Shown here one piece after another: positions 48,607 through 59,244 of a DNA stretch of 64,000 bases. The notes under the pieces are model-generated. The model was not told the DNA's origin and did no database searches. It was given only the letters and a program-made list of their open reading frames with translations. The stretch's first letter is position 1, and each line of letters starts with the position of its first letter. The stretch comes from Parascedosporium putredinis (taxonomy: Eukaryota; Ascomycota; Sordariomycetes; Microascales; Microascaceae): NCBI GenBank assembly GCA_949357655.1, contig CASHTG010000016.1:1860001-1924000 (forward strand), given 5' to 3'. The position numbers and the translations under genes are program-made.

Positions 48607-50313
48607 ATGGCATCGCAACAGGTCCTCTTCGCCGAGACGATAGCTTCTCTCAAAAGAAATTTGAAACGAAAAACTTATGGTACGGTGTTTTCTGCGAGAA
48701 TCTACTCTGGGGCGGCCCTCTGTCCCTCGAGCGCACACAGCTAACCGCAAACAACCCCTACAGAATCCGACTCGGACGACTTTATCGATCACAACGGAAA
48801 CCGTGGCCAGAAACTCAAGAAACGGGCGCGATTCACTCGACAAGGCCAACTTGCACCACCAACAGGCCCCGAAGTATATCGCGAGGTACGCACCTCTCCG
48901 CCAAAAGGATTGGCTTCCTTTTGTCTCGAAGCCGCCCTGGCTGGGTCGCGAGCATCCGCTAATTCCACACACACAGGAGGTCGACTATGCTGGCACGAGG
49001 CGGAATATTATTAGCCGAAACCCGCCATTTGTAGACGATGACGGCTTCGAGGTCTACAGTGAAGACGAGATGGACGAGCGCTTTCAGGACGCGCTCGCCA
49101 ATGCAATCGACACAAATCCCTACGCAAACGTGCACATCGAACGTTTGTCACACCCTGCTCCCACCCTCCTCTTTAAACGCATCACCCAGCTAACGCAACC
49201 ATGCCTTGTTTAGATATTCTCGCCCCCTTGACGTCCGTTACCGATCTCGCGAACCACCCTGCGCTCGCGGCTGCCTACAACTCGAGGAGCCTGACGCAGC
49301 TTGCAAACCAAGCCAGCGAATTGGCGCGCAAAGAGCAGCACGCGCTTTCGGAGGTCAAGAAACTCATAACGGGGTTTTACGGGGATTACACGTGGATCCC
49401 CTGCGGTCTCCTTGTGGGCCCTAACGATATCGACCTCTACAGGGACGACAGCGCGTTTCAAGATGTGATCCGGCAACGCTCTGCGAGGATGCGCAAGCCG
49501 CCTCCTCGGCACTTGCCATTCTCAACGGCGACAAAAGGTTACGGTTAATGGCACGCCTAACCCTACGGGGGCCACCTTGACAAAGGAGTCGGGGGTGAGG
49601 ACCACTGTTGTAGAGGATGTGGCCATGACCGACAGGGAGGGTGCGCACGAGGGGCCAAATAATACCGATAGGTCACTAAATGACGAGGGCAAAGAGGGCC
49701 AAGATGGTCGACAAAATCTCACGTCGGACAAGTCTGGCGCCGGGGACTCGGCTGAGACGAGTTCGAAGGCCAAGCCAGCATCAAAACCATCAGAGGCCCT
49801 CCCAGATGCGGAAGGGGCTGCGAATGCCGACACGGTTCCGAACAAGTCAAAGACAAAGGCTGCAAACCCTGCGGTGAGAAATGGAGACTCTAGCAGTCTA
49901 CAACCAACCAGCGAACCATCGCAGACTCAAACGAGCACTAATCCCGACTCGGACGAATTCCCCGTCCACCCGTTCTTCACTCCGCCGTCCTATCCTCGGG
50001 CGGATCGGGACATGGGTCTCCCGGAAAACGAAGCCGACAACGTCCGCCAGCTTCTCTCCCACTACGTCCAAAAGCAAGAGGAAGTGTGTAGGGGAGCGCT
50101 CAAGCTATATTTCAATCTGTTAAAGGCAGATAGACTCCGCCACCAGGTGCTGAAATGGTCCAAGGCCGAAGGCCACGTCGGTGAGCTTTCGGATGGCGAG
50201 GACTGGTATGATATGGACGAGTGGAAGTTGACGGAAGACCTGAAAAGGGCCAGGACGAAGAGGAGGAAGATACTTTACCAGTGGGGAAGAAGACGCGAAA
50301 CAGGCGAAACTAA
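48607..50313 (+). CDS. RXT2: Rpd3L histone deacetylase complex subunit Rxt2, three apparent frameshifts
   Basis: A subunit of the large Rpd3 histone deacetylase complex, acting in the nucleus in transcriptional repression. Exons 48607-48679, 48764-48885, 48977-49142 and 49214-50313 join in phase. The start reads MASQQVLFAETIASLKRNL. The conserved RXT2 N-terminal domain includes YAGTRRNIISRNPPFVDDDG, then EVYSEDEMDERFQDAL, LAPLTSVTDLANHPAL and YGDYTWIPCGLL. A long polar linker follows, then a conserved tail with KWSKAEGHVGELSDGEDWYD. It ends in a basic KKTRNRRN. One base seems lost somewhere in 49461-49500, one A in the A-run 49533-49536 and one A in 50243-50246; without the last, the frame would run about 190 bases longer into unrelated sequence. 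About 500 residues are expected. Confidence 0.88.
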
Positions 50314-51869
50314 TGGGCTGGATCGGTTATTTCGGTGTCGGTGGCTGCCCATTATTTGGGTCGGTCATGCTTCCCTTCCTGAGTTGCCTGCCGGCCGGAG
50401 GGGCTGGCGGGGGCGTAATCTTCCATATCTTTCACGGCTGGGTTGGCTCGGTTCTTTCTTCATAATGATTCCCACGGAAATGCATATAAGCTCTAGTATA
50501 AATTAACTTGGATTCCATCTTTCTTTCAATCAACTTTTCAGAGTACATTGTAACATGAGCAGTGTGGCACTTTGCGCCCTGCACCACTTGGCGATCGCGC
50601 TCACAAGGGCTTTCCGCAGTAGACAAGTGGCGTACAGCCGCATGCAGCCGGCCACGCTCCGGATAGTTCTCTGATATCCCACGACTCCTCCATCTCATGA
50701 TCAAATTGAATTTCGGGTGTCGGCAGATATGGACGAGAGCTAAAGATCTGTGGATGAAAGCACCAGGCACCGACGGGCTCTGATTGGACGGCGATGTGGA
50801 AATGCCCTGGCCCGTCTTGGAAGGAATCTCCGCGCCGGCCGAGTCTGTTTGCTTCAGCGCGTAGAAAAGCGGATCCGCCGACGTTGGGGAATTCCCAAAT
50901 CAGCGCTTCCCGAGCTCTCATTCGTCCCTTCCTTTCCACGCCATCACCCTTCACCTCCTTGTCCTTCACGGCGCCCCCTTGTATAATAAGGTGGACGTGT
51001 GGCGGCGTTCTTGGGTGGCACGCGAAATTAAGAGGATGGGTCTATATTCCAGAGGTTCCTTTTTCCCCCGTTGGAGGGGTCCAAGCGGTGGACAAAAATA
51101 TCGGGACTGCAAAAATGTCAAGCTCACTATTACTGGGGGTACAGGGGGCAATACAGAGGTGATTGGGTGGCGAGGTGCTTGCTCTGGTGGACAAAATCAT
51201 TTTGCAGTCCCGTTTATTTTGTCTACCGCTTGGGGTCGTCTCCCCACCAAAGAACGGGAGTCAGGCGATTCACAACGATCACGGGAAGGGGATTGGGTCT
51301 CGCAAGTTTCCCGGCGTACAAGGAACCCTTTCCCCGATCGATGGTGCCGCGGATCCAAGCGTGGAGGAGGGGTGGCGAGGGGGCCTCTGATTTGTTAAGG
51401 TGAGATAGCTCAATCACATTAGAAGGGGTTTCGTAGACCCTTCGGTTTCTACGCATGGATGACAGTCGCGCGAAAGGCATCTTGGTGTTTAGGTATTCAC
51501 CCATGGTGCCGTTGTTTTGGAACTTGAACGTTATAGAAAAACCACGCATCTCGCCCTCGTTACAGCTCTTCGTGATAATGCGCCGAATCTACCGTCTGTC
51601 TTGGCCTACCGAAGGGGCCAACAATCCATCGCACCTTGTGACTCTTCAGGTCGGTAGGACGGAGGCGTGGAAGAGATACCAAGTTACGGCATCCGGGCCA
51701 CACGCGCCGTGCGCGACACAGCAAAAGGGCCACCGGTGAGTGACCTAGTAGCAAGTGGTTGTATATCGTTCTTTTATTTCTTTTATTTCTTCTTCTCCTC
51801 CTCCCTCCTCGTTATCCCGCGAAGCCCTATTCGAGAGTCTAGACAACTCGCCAACCCACCCAATCGAAA
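50314..51869. other. Intergenic, RXT2 terminator side and esterase promoter
   Basis: No recognised gene. A 122-codon frame on the minus strand (50601-50969) is open and fairly protein-like in composition but matches nothing I know. The last 100 bp before the esterase start are T/C-rich, as in a fungal leader. Confidence 0.45.
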
Positions 51870-53850
51870 ATGTTTGTGGAACGATGGATCCTACTCCTCT
51901 TCTTGCCCCTCGTCTCGGCGGCAGGACTATTCGACTTCCTCCTTGGCTGGAATAGTGCCAAGGCCACCGATCCCGCGGTCTTGGACTTGCCGTACGGGTC
52001 GTTTAAGTCCGAGTATCGAGAGACATCGGACATGTAAGTGTCGACGTGCTTGATCCCCAGTTAGCTAACATGTCCCGGGACCAAACGCTGATTTTTTGTT
52101 TCTTGTTCTTTTGTTGAATTACAGACACGTCTTCCGCAACATTCCTTATGCGGCGCCCCGGTCGGTGACCTGAGATGGAAGAAGCCGGCTCCGCCCGTAA
52201 AACAGACATCAAGTCAGAAGGCCGGCGCAAAGCCTACTTGCCCACAGGCTGTCATCAATGGCATTAACCTGATGGGTTCCGGAAACCAAAATTCCGTAGG
52301 AACCGCAATCAATCAAATGTATGGATACCACCCTTGGCAAAGAGGGAAAAAGAAATCTCGAACTTGGGGGAGAGTGGTTGGGCTATGGCTTGAAATATGT
52401 TCTAACAGTGAAATCTAGCTTGGGGGCTTTCTCAACCCTAACTTTGGCGATGAAAGCGAGGACTGCTTATACATGGACATTTTCGTCCCTTCGAAAGCGC
52501 TCAAGAACCCAAAAACGCCCTCCCCGTAGTTGTCTGGATCTTCGGCGGCGGATACGTCCTGGGCAGCAAGGACATCTACCAGCCCACCCTCCCCTTTACG
52601 ACGGCACAGGCCTGATCCGCCAGTCGGGCAACAACATGATTTTCATCACCTTCAACTACCGCCTCGGCGCCTTTGGTTTCCTCGCCGGCTCGTCCATGGA
52701 GAAAGGCGGCCTCCCGAACGCCGGCCTGTGGGACCAGAGAGCCGTCTTCGAGTGGGTGCGCTCGTACGCGCACCTCCTCGGCGGGGACCCGAACAAAGTC
52801 ACAGCCATGGGCGAGTCGGCGGGCGCCTCGTCCATCATGCACCATCTCGTCGCCGAGGGCGGCACCAAGGATCCCCTGTTCAACCGCGCCATCCTCCTCA
52901 GCCCCGCCTTCCAGCCCATGTGGGATCGGGCCGGCGGCCTCGAGGATACGTTTAAGTTGTTTGAGCGGCTGGCGGGGTGTCAGGGCAAGGGGCTCGACTG
53001 CCTCCGCAAAGCCGACGCGACGAGGCTCATGACCGCCAACAAGGAGCTGATGCTGAGCCAAGTCCCCGGCACCTTTGCTGTGGGCCCCGCACCGGACGGG
53101 TCCTTTATACGACAACTCCCCGTCCTCGAGCTCGCCAGCGGCCACTTTTGGAAAGTCGAGTCCCTCCTCACGTCGCACTGCGCCAACGAGGCCATCCTCT
53201 TCGTGGACGGCTCCATCGCCACCAACGCCGACTTTGACCGCTTCCTCTCCGCCGTCTTCGCCAACTACACGGTCGACATCGGCCTCAACAAGCTCGCCTC
53301 GGGCTTCTACCCGGCCGTGGGCGGCGCGGGCTCCAGTACAAGGCCCAGGCCGACCGCACGTCCGACTTCATCCGCGACAGCAGCATGACGTGCAACATCC
53401 GCTACCTCAACGAAGCCTACGGCGACGCCAAGGTCTGGAACATGCAGTACTCGGTCGCCCCCGGGTGGCACGCCTCCGACCTCGCCGCCGTCTTCTACGA
53501 CCGCACGTTTTCCTCCCCGGCCTGGGATAACGTGCTCCGCGACCTTGTCGTCGTGCCTCTCGGCTTCCTCTTCTCCGGCGTGAGCACCGCCCTGCAGAGT
53601 TATCTCGCCTCCTACGCCGTCAAGGGCGATCCTAATGCCGACCGCGTCGTCCTCAACGTGCCCCCACGGTCAAGTGGAATCACCCCGCACCGGCGCCGGC
53701 ACCAAGATCGGCAGCGTCGTTGACGTGGGTAATTTCCTCCTCCGGGAGATTGACGACGACCAGGTGCCTAGGCCGGCCTGCGATTTCTGGAGAGAGTTCT
53801 ACGCCGCGGCTACAGCAGAAGGGGGTTACGTCCCACCTGGGGCGAAGTAG
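51870..53850 (+). CDS. Secreted type-B carboxylesterase, seven apparent frameshifts
   Basis: A carboxylesterase/lipase of the cholinesterase-like family, predicted to be secreted: the N-terminus MFVERWILLLFLPLVSAAG is a signal peptide. Exons are 51870-52033, 52125-52318 and 52419-53850. Visible motifs are EDCLYMDIFVP, the oxyanion segment WIFGGGYVLGS, NYRLGAFGFL, the nucleophile elbow GESAGA in VTAMGESAGASSIMHHL, and a late catalytic His in GWHASDLAAVF. The C-terminal part is EFYAAATAEGGYVPPGAK. Frame changes, each a lost base, lie near 52156-52159, 52422-52426, 52518-52525, 52595-52597, 53328-53330, 53661-53665 and 53686-53692, mostly G, C or T runs. This is the most broken gene in the window, but motifs, introns and signal peptide are intact, so error is more likely than decay. 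The substrate is unknown. Confidence 0.82.
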
Positions 53851-54635
53851 CCCAGGAACTGGTTCAAGTAGCCACAGATCCTAGCCAAAGATTTAACTTG
53901 TGAATAATCCATTATCGGTCCATAAACAATTTATTTTTGGCGCTACCTGTAGTGTCCAGTTCCTTCAGAGCAGTCTGCCGATAATCTTCTTTCCTTCGAC
54001 CCACGAACAAAGAGAAAGGATCTGTGTCATCAAATTATCTCCCAAATGAATAACGATCCATTTAAATGAGAGGCAGTAATTGATAGGTTTATAGGATTTG
54101 ATATAAACAACCTATACTACCTCTTTCATGGTTGCAAAATCCACACGCATACATAGGAAAACTACGTTAAGACGGCCGTGAACCAGACAAGAAAATAGAA
54201 AGGAAGCACAGTGACTATAATGAGAGTAAAGGGTGAATATCGTTTTGAATAGGTCGCATACCTTAAAATCGGAAGAGACACCACTTAGAGTAATCTTGGA
54301 GTCTTGTCAGTACAGGCCTAATGAAAATTGATGAAGGGCGAGTTGTGAGCTTACCAAAACCCCGGGAAGCCCGGCTAACTCTCTGGACCTTTTCGGGTTC
54401 GTGGGGTGTAAAAAAAGAAAAGAAAAACAAAGAAAGAAAATGAAGAACGAAAAGAGGGGGCAGAGGAAACATCATTGATGCATCCATAGATCATTGATGG
54501 ACCTCCGAGTAAATACATCTATCCATGGATCATGGATGGATGTATCCTGAGGAGACACTGGAGCGACAGAAACAATGGTCGCTCGCTCTCACAAAGATGA
54601 CGTATGTTAGCACTCAAATCCACAGCTGTAGACAG
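53851..54635. other. Intergenic, start of the accessory tract
   Basis: An A/T-rich stretch after the esterase with no recognisable gene. From about 54478 it carries repeated CCATGGATC / GATCCAT-like words (54478-54545), the beginning of a motif-rich tract reaching to about 62.2 kb. Confidence 0.5.
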
Positions 54636-54711
54636 CACTGAGGTGCGGAAAAACCACCAATTTCTGGCCTCAGAGCTATCAAAAATTGGTTTTTATTTCC
54701 GTGCCCCACTG
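54636..54711. mobile_element. Short inverted-repeat element, MITE-like
   Basis: A CACTGAGGTGCGGAAAAA end on the left faces the reverse complement CAGTGGGGCACGGAAATA on the right, matching at about 14 of 18 positions, with inner AATTT/AAATT arms. The right end is followed by TA, as expected for Tc1/mariner or pogo-type insertions. At about 76 bp it could be a miniature element or two adjacent terminal remnants. No transposase is present. Confidence 0.35.
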
Positions 54712-54745
54712 TATGTCCTAGCCGACGGATATGAAGAGCACTAAG

Positions 54746-54801
54746 GACTGTCGGGGTCGACCGGCAGTCAGGGGCCAGCTCCCGGTTTCGGGTTTAACCG
54801 G
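54746..54801. repeat. Two adjacent hairpins
   Basis: Hairpin 1 (54746-54769) has arms GACTGTCGG and CCGGCAGTC with one mismatch and a 6-base loop. Hairpin 2 (54782-54801) has perfect CCGGTT/AACCGG arms. They sit between the MITE-like element and a triplicated repeat. Confidence 0.7.
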
Positions 54802-54833
54802 AAGTTCTGGCCAAAACGTTTTTAGAGTCTGCA

Positions 54834-54902
54834 TACTACTTTTTCGCGAGGAAAAGTACTACTTTCGCGAGGAGGGAGTACTACTTTCGTGAGAAAAAGG
54901 AG
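54834..54902 (+). repeat. Three tandem copies of a TACTACTTTCGCGAGG unit
   Basis: Three imperfect 22-24 bp units each begin TACTACTTT and continue CGCGAGG or CGTGAG followed by a purine run. The spacing is regular, as if a binding-site-sized unit had been duplicated. Confidence 0.8.
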
Positions 54903-54952
54903 TTCAGACTTGTGTAGTGTCGCCCGTACATCAACGTATACACTTTTCCTCC

Positions 54953-56322
54953 CTAGAGTCGATAGTCTCTATCGCTCAAGGGAAGAGGAACCGGACCTGG
55001 AGTCTCATGAACGGGGTACCATGGGTATGGGACCTGCGCCGTGAGGTCATGGAATTGGTTCGCAGTCGGAGCCGGTGTCTCCGGAAAAGGACCGCTCCAT
55101 GTCGCCTCCGCACCTTCAAGTACATGTAGACTATTGGTGTGTGGAGGATAACTTTGTAGAGGTTGGATGTTTTCTGATCCGGTGATGGTGGAATTATTGC
55201 TAACATGGGAGCTCATGCTCATGCTCAGGGCCGAGTCTACGAGAGGACCTTTTACCAGTGCATTAGCGATCAAAGCCTTCCAATAGATCTAAGCGTGGGA
55301 CGGGGCGGGAAGGGGGGTGTTAGATACTTAAATGAGGGCCATCCAACATATAGGGCGGAGCAGTGAGCGCCGCGAGGGCACCGGTCGCGTCACGATGAAG
55401 CTGTTTCAAAATAGACTCTTGAGCGCGAGGACCGAAGCTGAACTTGACGTGCCACCTTTTGAACAAGTCCGGGACGACTTGTACGCTCAACTTGGCAATG
55501 AGGAAGCCAGCAGGGCTAGCTGGTTGTTCAACTACAAGCAAAGGCTCGGCGTAGCGCGCCCCGGACCCGGGCCTATACGGCATGATCGGAAGGCCAAGCG
55601 ATAGAGCAAACTCCTCGTCAATGCAAGAGCCATCGAGCACGGCTCCACAGCCCTTGTCCTTGAGATTCCCCGGACAGTACTCTTGGCGCGCTGGCCCTTC
55701 GAGCACCGCTTTCACGCTGACCGGTCCCGAGCGCGATGGGAACATTTGTGGTTCAAGGAAAGCTTTGGCAGCGAGGAGGCGGTGGGTCAGAGTGGCAGGC
55801 GGAACGGCCATCCCAAAAGATTGGGCCAACCCGGCTTGGGGTACGGCCTGGGGTACGGGGGCGTAGGCGTACTCAACCCCCACCGAGCGTGTCGATTTGC
55901 TGAGTTGCCACGTAGAGTGCGTCGATTCCCTCACTTGATCCAACCGCGGAAGGTTCGAAACCCGGCTCCTGTGGGAGGAGATCGTGAATCAACATTTGGA
56001 CTGGCGTTGCCGTGGAGGTTGAGGTAGGACCCCCATCAAGGCGCGGAGGGGAGTCTGGCGGGAACCTCTGCGCGGGGCTTGGGGCGGGCGCTGGATGTGG
56101 ATGTTCTGGAGCACTGCGGATGTGTGGTTCCGCGTGTCCTACGGCGGCCCGAGGAGACAAACGCCGGCGTGTTCGAGGAGGGGGCACCCGAGCGGCTGTC
56201 GGGGCCCTCCTCCTAGGTGGACGTTGCTCACCGCCTGCGCGATCCTCACTCTCTCGTGCCGCTTGAAAGCCGGCGAACTCGCGAAACGTAGTTGGACGCC
56301 TTTGACGTGGCCTGGGAAGCAT
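54953..56322 (-). CDS. Unrecognised protein, possible retropepsin-like fold
   Basis: I do not recognise a named family. The main open pieces are 56322-55873 (Pro/Arg/Ala-rich, low complexity), 55943-55320, and perhaps 55273-54953. The first two join if one G is removed from the G-run complementary to 55877-55881. The second piece contains GAVLDGSCIDEEFALSLGLP, which resembles the active-site turn and following helix of retropepsin-like aspartyl proteases (usual order Asp-Ser/Thr-Gly), but with Asp-Gly-Ser instead. That makes it at best a diverged or inactive version. The link to the third piece is uncertain: a CTTAG acceptor is present near 55290 but no matching donor in phase. It lies in a tract of hairpins and short repeats, as lineage-specific fungal genes often do. 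It could also be a retroelement remnant. Confidence 0.4.
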
Positions 56323-57884
56323 GTAGAGGGTTGAAATCTCTATCGAGGCGGGTGGTCAGATAGTACGTGGCTATGGATGAGCCACGGTTTCGTGTTAGTT
56401 AGAAGAATGAGTAAAGCAGAGAGCCCTCTGAAAGAGAGCCTCATTGAGATGGGTTGATATAGGTTGGTTGTGGTTAGATATATACATGTACATCCATGGG
56501 TCTACAGATGGGTCATTCCATTACATATAGAATGTAATGGATTAAACCAATGAGGTAGAGTATGTGTTTATATGTGCACTTGACAAAACCCAGTTGTGGA
56601 ATAGACCAGTCTATTTGAAAGATTCAATGTTCATATAAAAAACACAATGGAATATCCATTGTATATGTATTACCTGAAAGCCATCTCGCGTTTGGAACTT
56701 CGGGGTTCTTTTCAATAGACTGGCACGACTATTTGTACGCTTCGTCAAGCGGGAGCGCGAACAGCCTCTCCCCATGGGATGGGCCAATGTAATGAAGCGA
56801 CGGAGTGATATCCATTGAATCCTCCTTCATAGAAAGATATTATCCATAGCTATTTCACCCATGAAATTTGTAAAAAAGCTCGAGGGGAGGGCTAGAGGAC
56901 CGAAATGTCCTTCCTTTTCAAAGTGGCCCAGCTGCGACTTTTGGGTCCCGAGTATATGTACATAGATATATATGGACGAAAACTTGAAATGGAATTACAA
57001 GGGGCCAATCCTCGGCTTCCTCTCGAATGTAAGTTGAAAACATGGATTCTTTGGAAAAATGGATGCATTGCGTTGAGCTGTACGCTGCAGCCCAAGCTCG
57101 CCTCAGTCGGCCTAGCATGGGTCAGATGAGGAGGGAAAGGCGCAAATGTGCCATGGCGAGTCTCTTTTATTCGCGGCATGCAAGTGACGAGCGTGCAGAT
57201 ATCAAGTCCATTCACCTCTTGCGTCCATTGCATATTACATGTAAGTCGGCATTTGAACTGATTGATGGAGAGTGCATATGGTGTGGGATACCAGGCTCGA
57301 GCCTGGTCCACTCCCAGTTATCAGCTACGAGTACAGCCAGTGCCGGGAACACGACGCAGCGTACAATGTGCAAGCGGGCCTCCTCTTAGTCTATCCAGTA
57401 CTCAATGTTTGAACGACAATGGATCCCGATAGAGAGACCCAAAGGATCCATTGGAATAGATCCATTGTCCAAGATCAATTAGAACATGAACTCCCTCCAC
57501 CCTCTCCACTTCTTACGGCGGTCACACGAGACCGTACCGCCCGCCCTGCCTTATCCATCCGCTGCCGCTTAACAGCCTCATCTTTGAAGGTCAAAATACA
57601 CGCAAGGAAGTTTGCCTCATAATTACATTTGTAATTTACAAAAGGAGCTAATCGGTGAGTTGTCTTGGGCGCCAAAGCCGGCACCTCGTGTCTATCAACT
57701 TTTGAAGCATTCGCCCATATATTCTTCGATTCACCGTCCAAAATTTTGGCGTCGGGTAACTCTTATTCACGTTTCGTTTCTTAGACTCCCAACATCGCTT
57801 ACGCTAACCTATCCCCATGGCTGTGCTGGCTTGAGAATATCCATTCTATGTTGAGATTGTGTAGACCAATGCTCACACTTCTCC
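56323..57884. other. Intergenic with hairpins and palindromes
   Basis: No convincing gene. It contains a perfect hairpin CCATTACAT/ATGTAATGG (56518-56540, 5-base loop), a second hairpin ACAATGGA/TCCATTGT (56644-56662, 3-base loop), TACATGTA at 56483-56490 and 57236-57243, and an inverted CAATGGATC/GATCCATTG pair (57417-57467) enclosing GGATCCATTGG. Confidence 0.6.
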
Positions 57885-58598
57885 ATGACTCGCCATCGAA
57901 AATATGTCGCACCCAATGCCTCCCAAGAGGAGCGAGAACCGCCTAGGCGCTTTCACCCGCAATGGCCACCTCCGGATAGCCGGTACCTCAAAATACTACC
58001 CCAGGAAGAAGAAGAAGACACTCACAGACCAAACTTGAGCGAATATAACCGTCGCCTCATCCCCGAAGTCGAGTCTGATGAGTCCGAAAAGTCTTACCAT
58101 GAAGATGCCCAGGAGCCACTCTATACCACTAGAAATAACCAGGCCAGTTCATCACGGAGAACGCGAGGAGCAACGAATAAGCGTGCCGAGAGCGATCGCT
58201 TTGTTAGTGATCGGGACTACTCTCAGCCCATTCCGCTCCGGGGACACTACGATCGCAGCAACCCAAAACAGCCTGATGGCCTAGAACGAGATTGGCCAAG
58301 TCGAAGAGAAGTCGAGAATTATAGCAATGACAGCGATCATGGCTCCAGTGTAAGCTCAATGGAAACGGGACCCTGGCGTGGGGGCTACGCAGCGGCGCAG
58401 GGGCAAACGCGACAGCCCACTGATTTCGCTTTCGACCACGACATACCCTCTCGGTCTTGGCTGAATACACCGTCGTACCAAGATTTTCGAGACGACGAGG
58501 CGCACGAATTCTGGAAATGGGATCCAGCAAGGGAGGCGTGGGTGCACGTGGACAAAGATACAGGAAAGACAATAGTATGTCCGAGGGAGCTCGACTGA
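57885..58598 (+). CDS. Unrecognised 237-residue polar protein with a Trp-rich C-terminus
   Basis: An intact single-exon frame with an ATG start. The first 190 residues are highly charged and probably disordered, with many Arg, Glu, Ser, Pro and an acidic EEEEDT cluster near residue 45. The last 30 residues carry a WKWDPAREAWVHVDKDTGKT motif, reminiscent of the W-x-W-D ... W-x-H-x-D-x-x-T-G ends I recall in some hypothetical proteins of insect-associated fungi, and loosely of WW/OCRE-type modules. There is no signal peptide, membrane segment or catalytic motif. Its composition is clearly non-random and its frame unbroken. It sits alone in the motif-rich accessory tract, and its function is unknown. 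Confidence 0.6.
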   Translation: MTRHRKYVAPNASQEEREPPRRFHPQWPPPDSRYLKILPQEEEEDTHRPNLSEYNRRLIPEVESDESEKSYHEDAQEPLYTTRNNQASSSRRTRGATNKRAESDRFVSDRDYSQPIPLRGHYDRSNPKQPDGLERDWPSRREVENYSNDSDHGSSVSSMETGPWRGGYAAAQGQTRQPTDFAFDHDIPSRSWLNTPSYQDFRDDEAHEFWKWDPAREAWVHVDKDTGKTIVCPRELD

Positions 58599-58661
58599 CA
58601 TTCAAGATCGGCGTTTCTTCATCACTGGTAACGGGGTCCTAACAGTTTTATCGACTATACA

Positions 58662-58688
58662 ATCCATGGATCCATGGATCCATTGGAT
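58662..58688. repeat. Tandem ATCCATGG palindromic octamer
   Basis: Two perfect ATCCATGG units and a third altered to ATCCATTGG form a nested palindromic array. It is the densest example of the ATGGATCCAT-type words scattered from 54.4 to 62.2 kb. Confidence 0.85.
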
Positions 58689-59212
58689 CTCTCAATTCGC
58701 GCAAATCCTATTGATGTGTACATGTAGCTACATCTCCCACTATCCCGTATCCCTATATCAAGGCAGTTATCTTCTTATCTAGATAATGAACCTTAGATAG
58801 GGGACTTACCTTGTGGCTTTTTTCTTTTTCCTCTTCACTATAGAAAAATCCAGGCCTCGTCGACGGCTTGAACTATAGTTTTCTATTATATTTACATCTA
58901 CAATTTTGCAAGTTACAGCTATGGCATCGCGATCAAGAAGGTAAGGGCCATATTTTGATGTAGTTGCTCCATCTAGGACTGCACGTCTGAGGCTCGAGCC
59001 TTCGGTACTCCATGTGCGGGCCCAAATTCGTCCTGTCGTCCGCATTTGACTTAGTATCCATCAATCGAAGGGAGCCCAGATCTATCGTGATGGATATACC
59101 CCAGATAGGTTACATATCAACACATTTAGTACATGTGGCATAAGGCTATGTTGTTTTAAGAAGGGATCCATAGATTATCAGATAAATCAGAACTACCACC
59201 TATTCGTTATCA

Positions 59213-59213
<1 letters not shown>

Positions 59214-59241
<28 letters not shown>
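59214..59241 (+). repeat. CT dinucleotide microsatellite
   Basis: About 14 uninterrupted CT units. Confidence 0.9.

Positions 59242-59244
<3 letters not shown>

Noticed and set aside
50601..50969. 122-codon minus-strand frame after RXT2
   Set aside because: Protein-like composition but no recognisable motif, no support from neighbours, and short enough for chance.
52321..52440. ATG at 52321 as an esterase start
   Set aside because: It lies inside the second intron. The real start with a signal peptide is at 51870.
42015..53850. A secondary-metabolite cluster based on the hydrolase and esterase
   Set aside because: No synthase, P450, transporter or pathway regulator is present, and TRAPPC11 and RXT2 lie between the two hydrolases.
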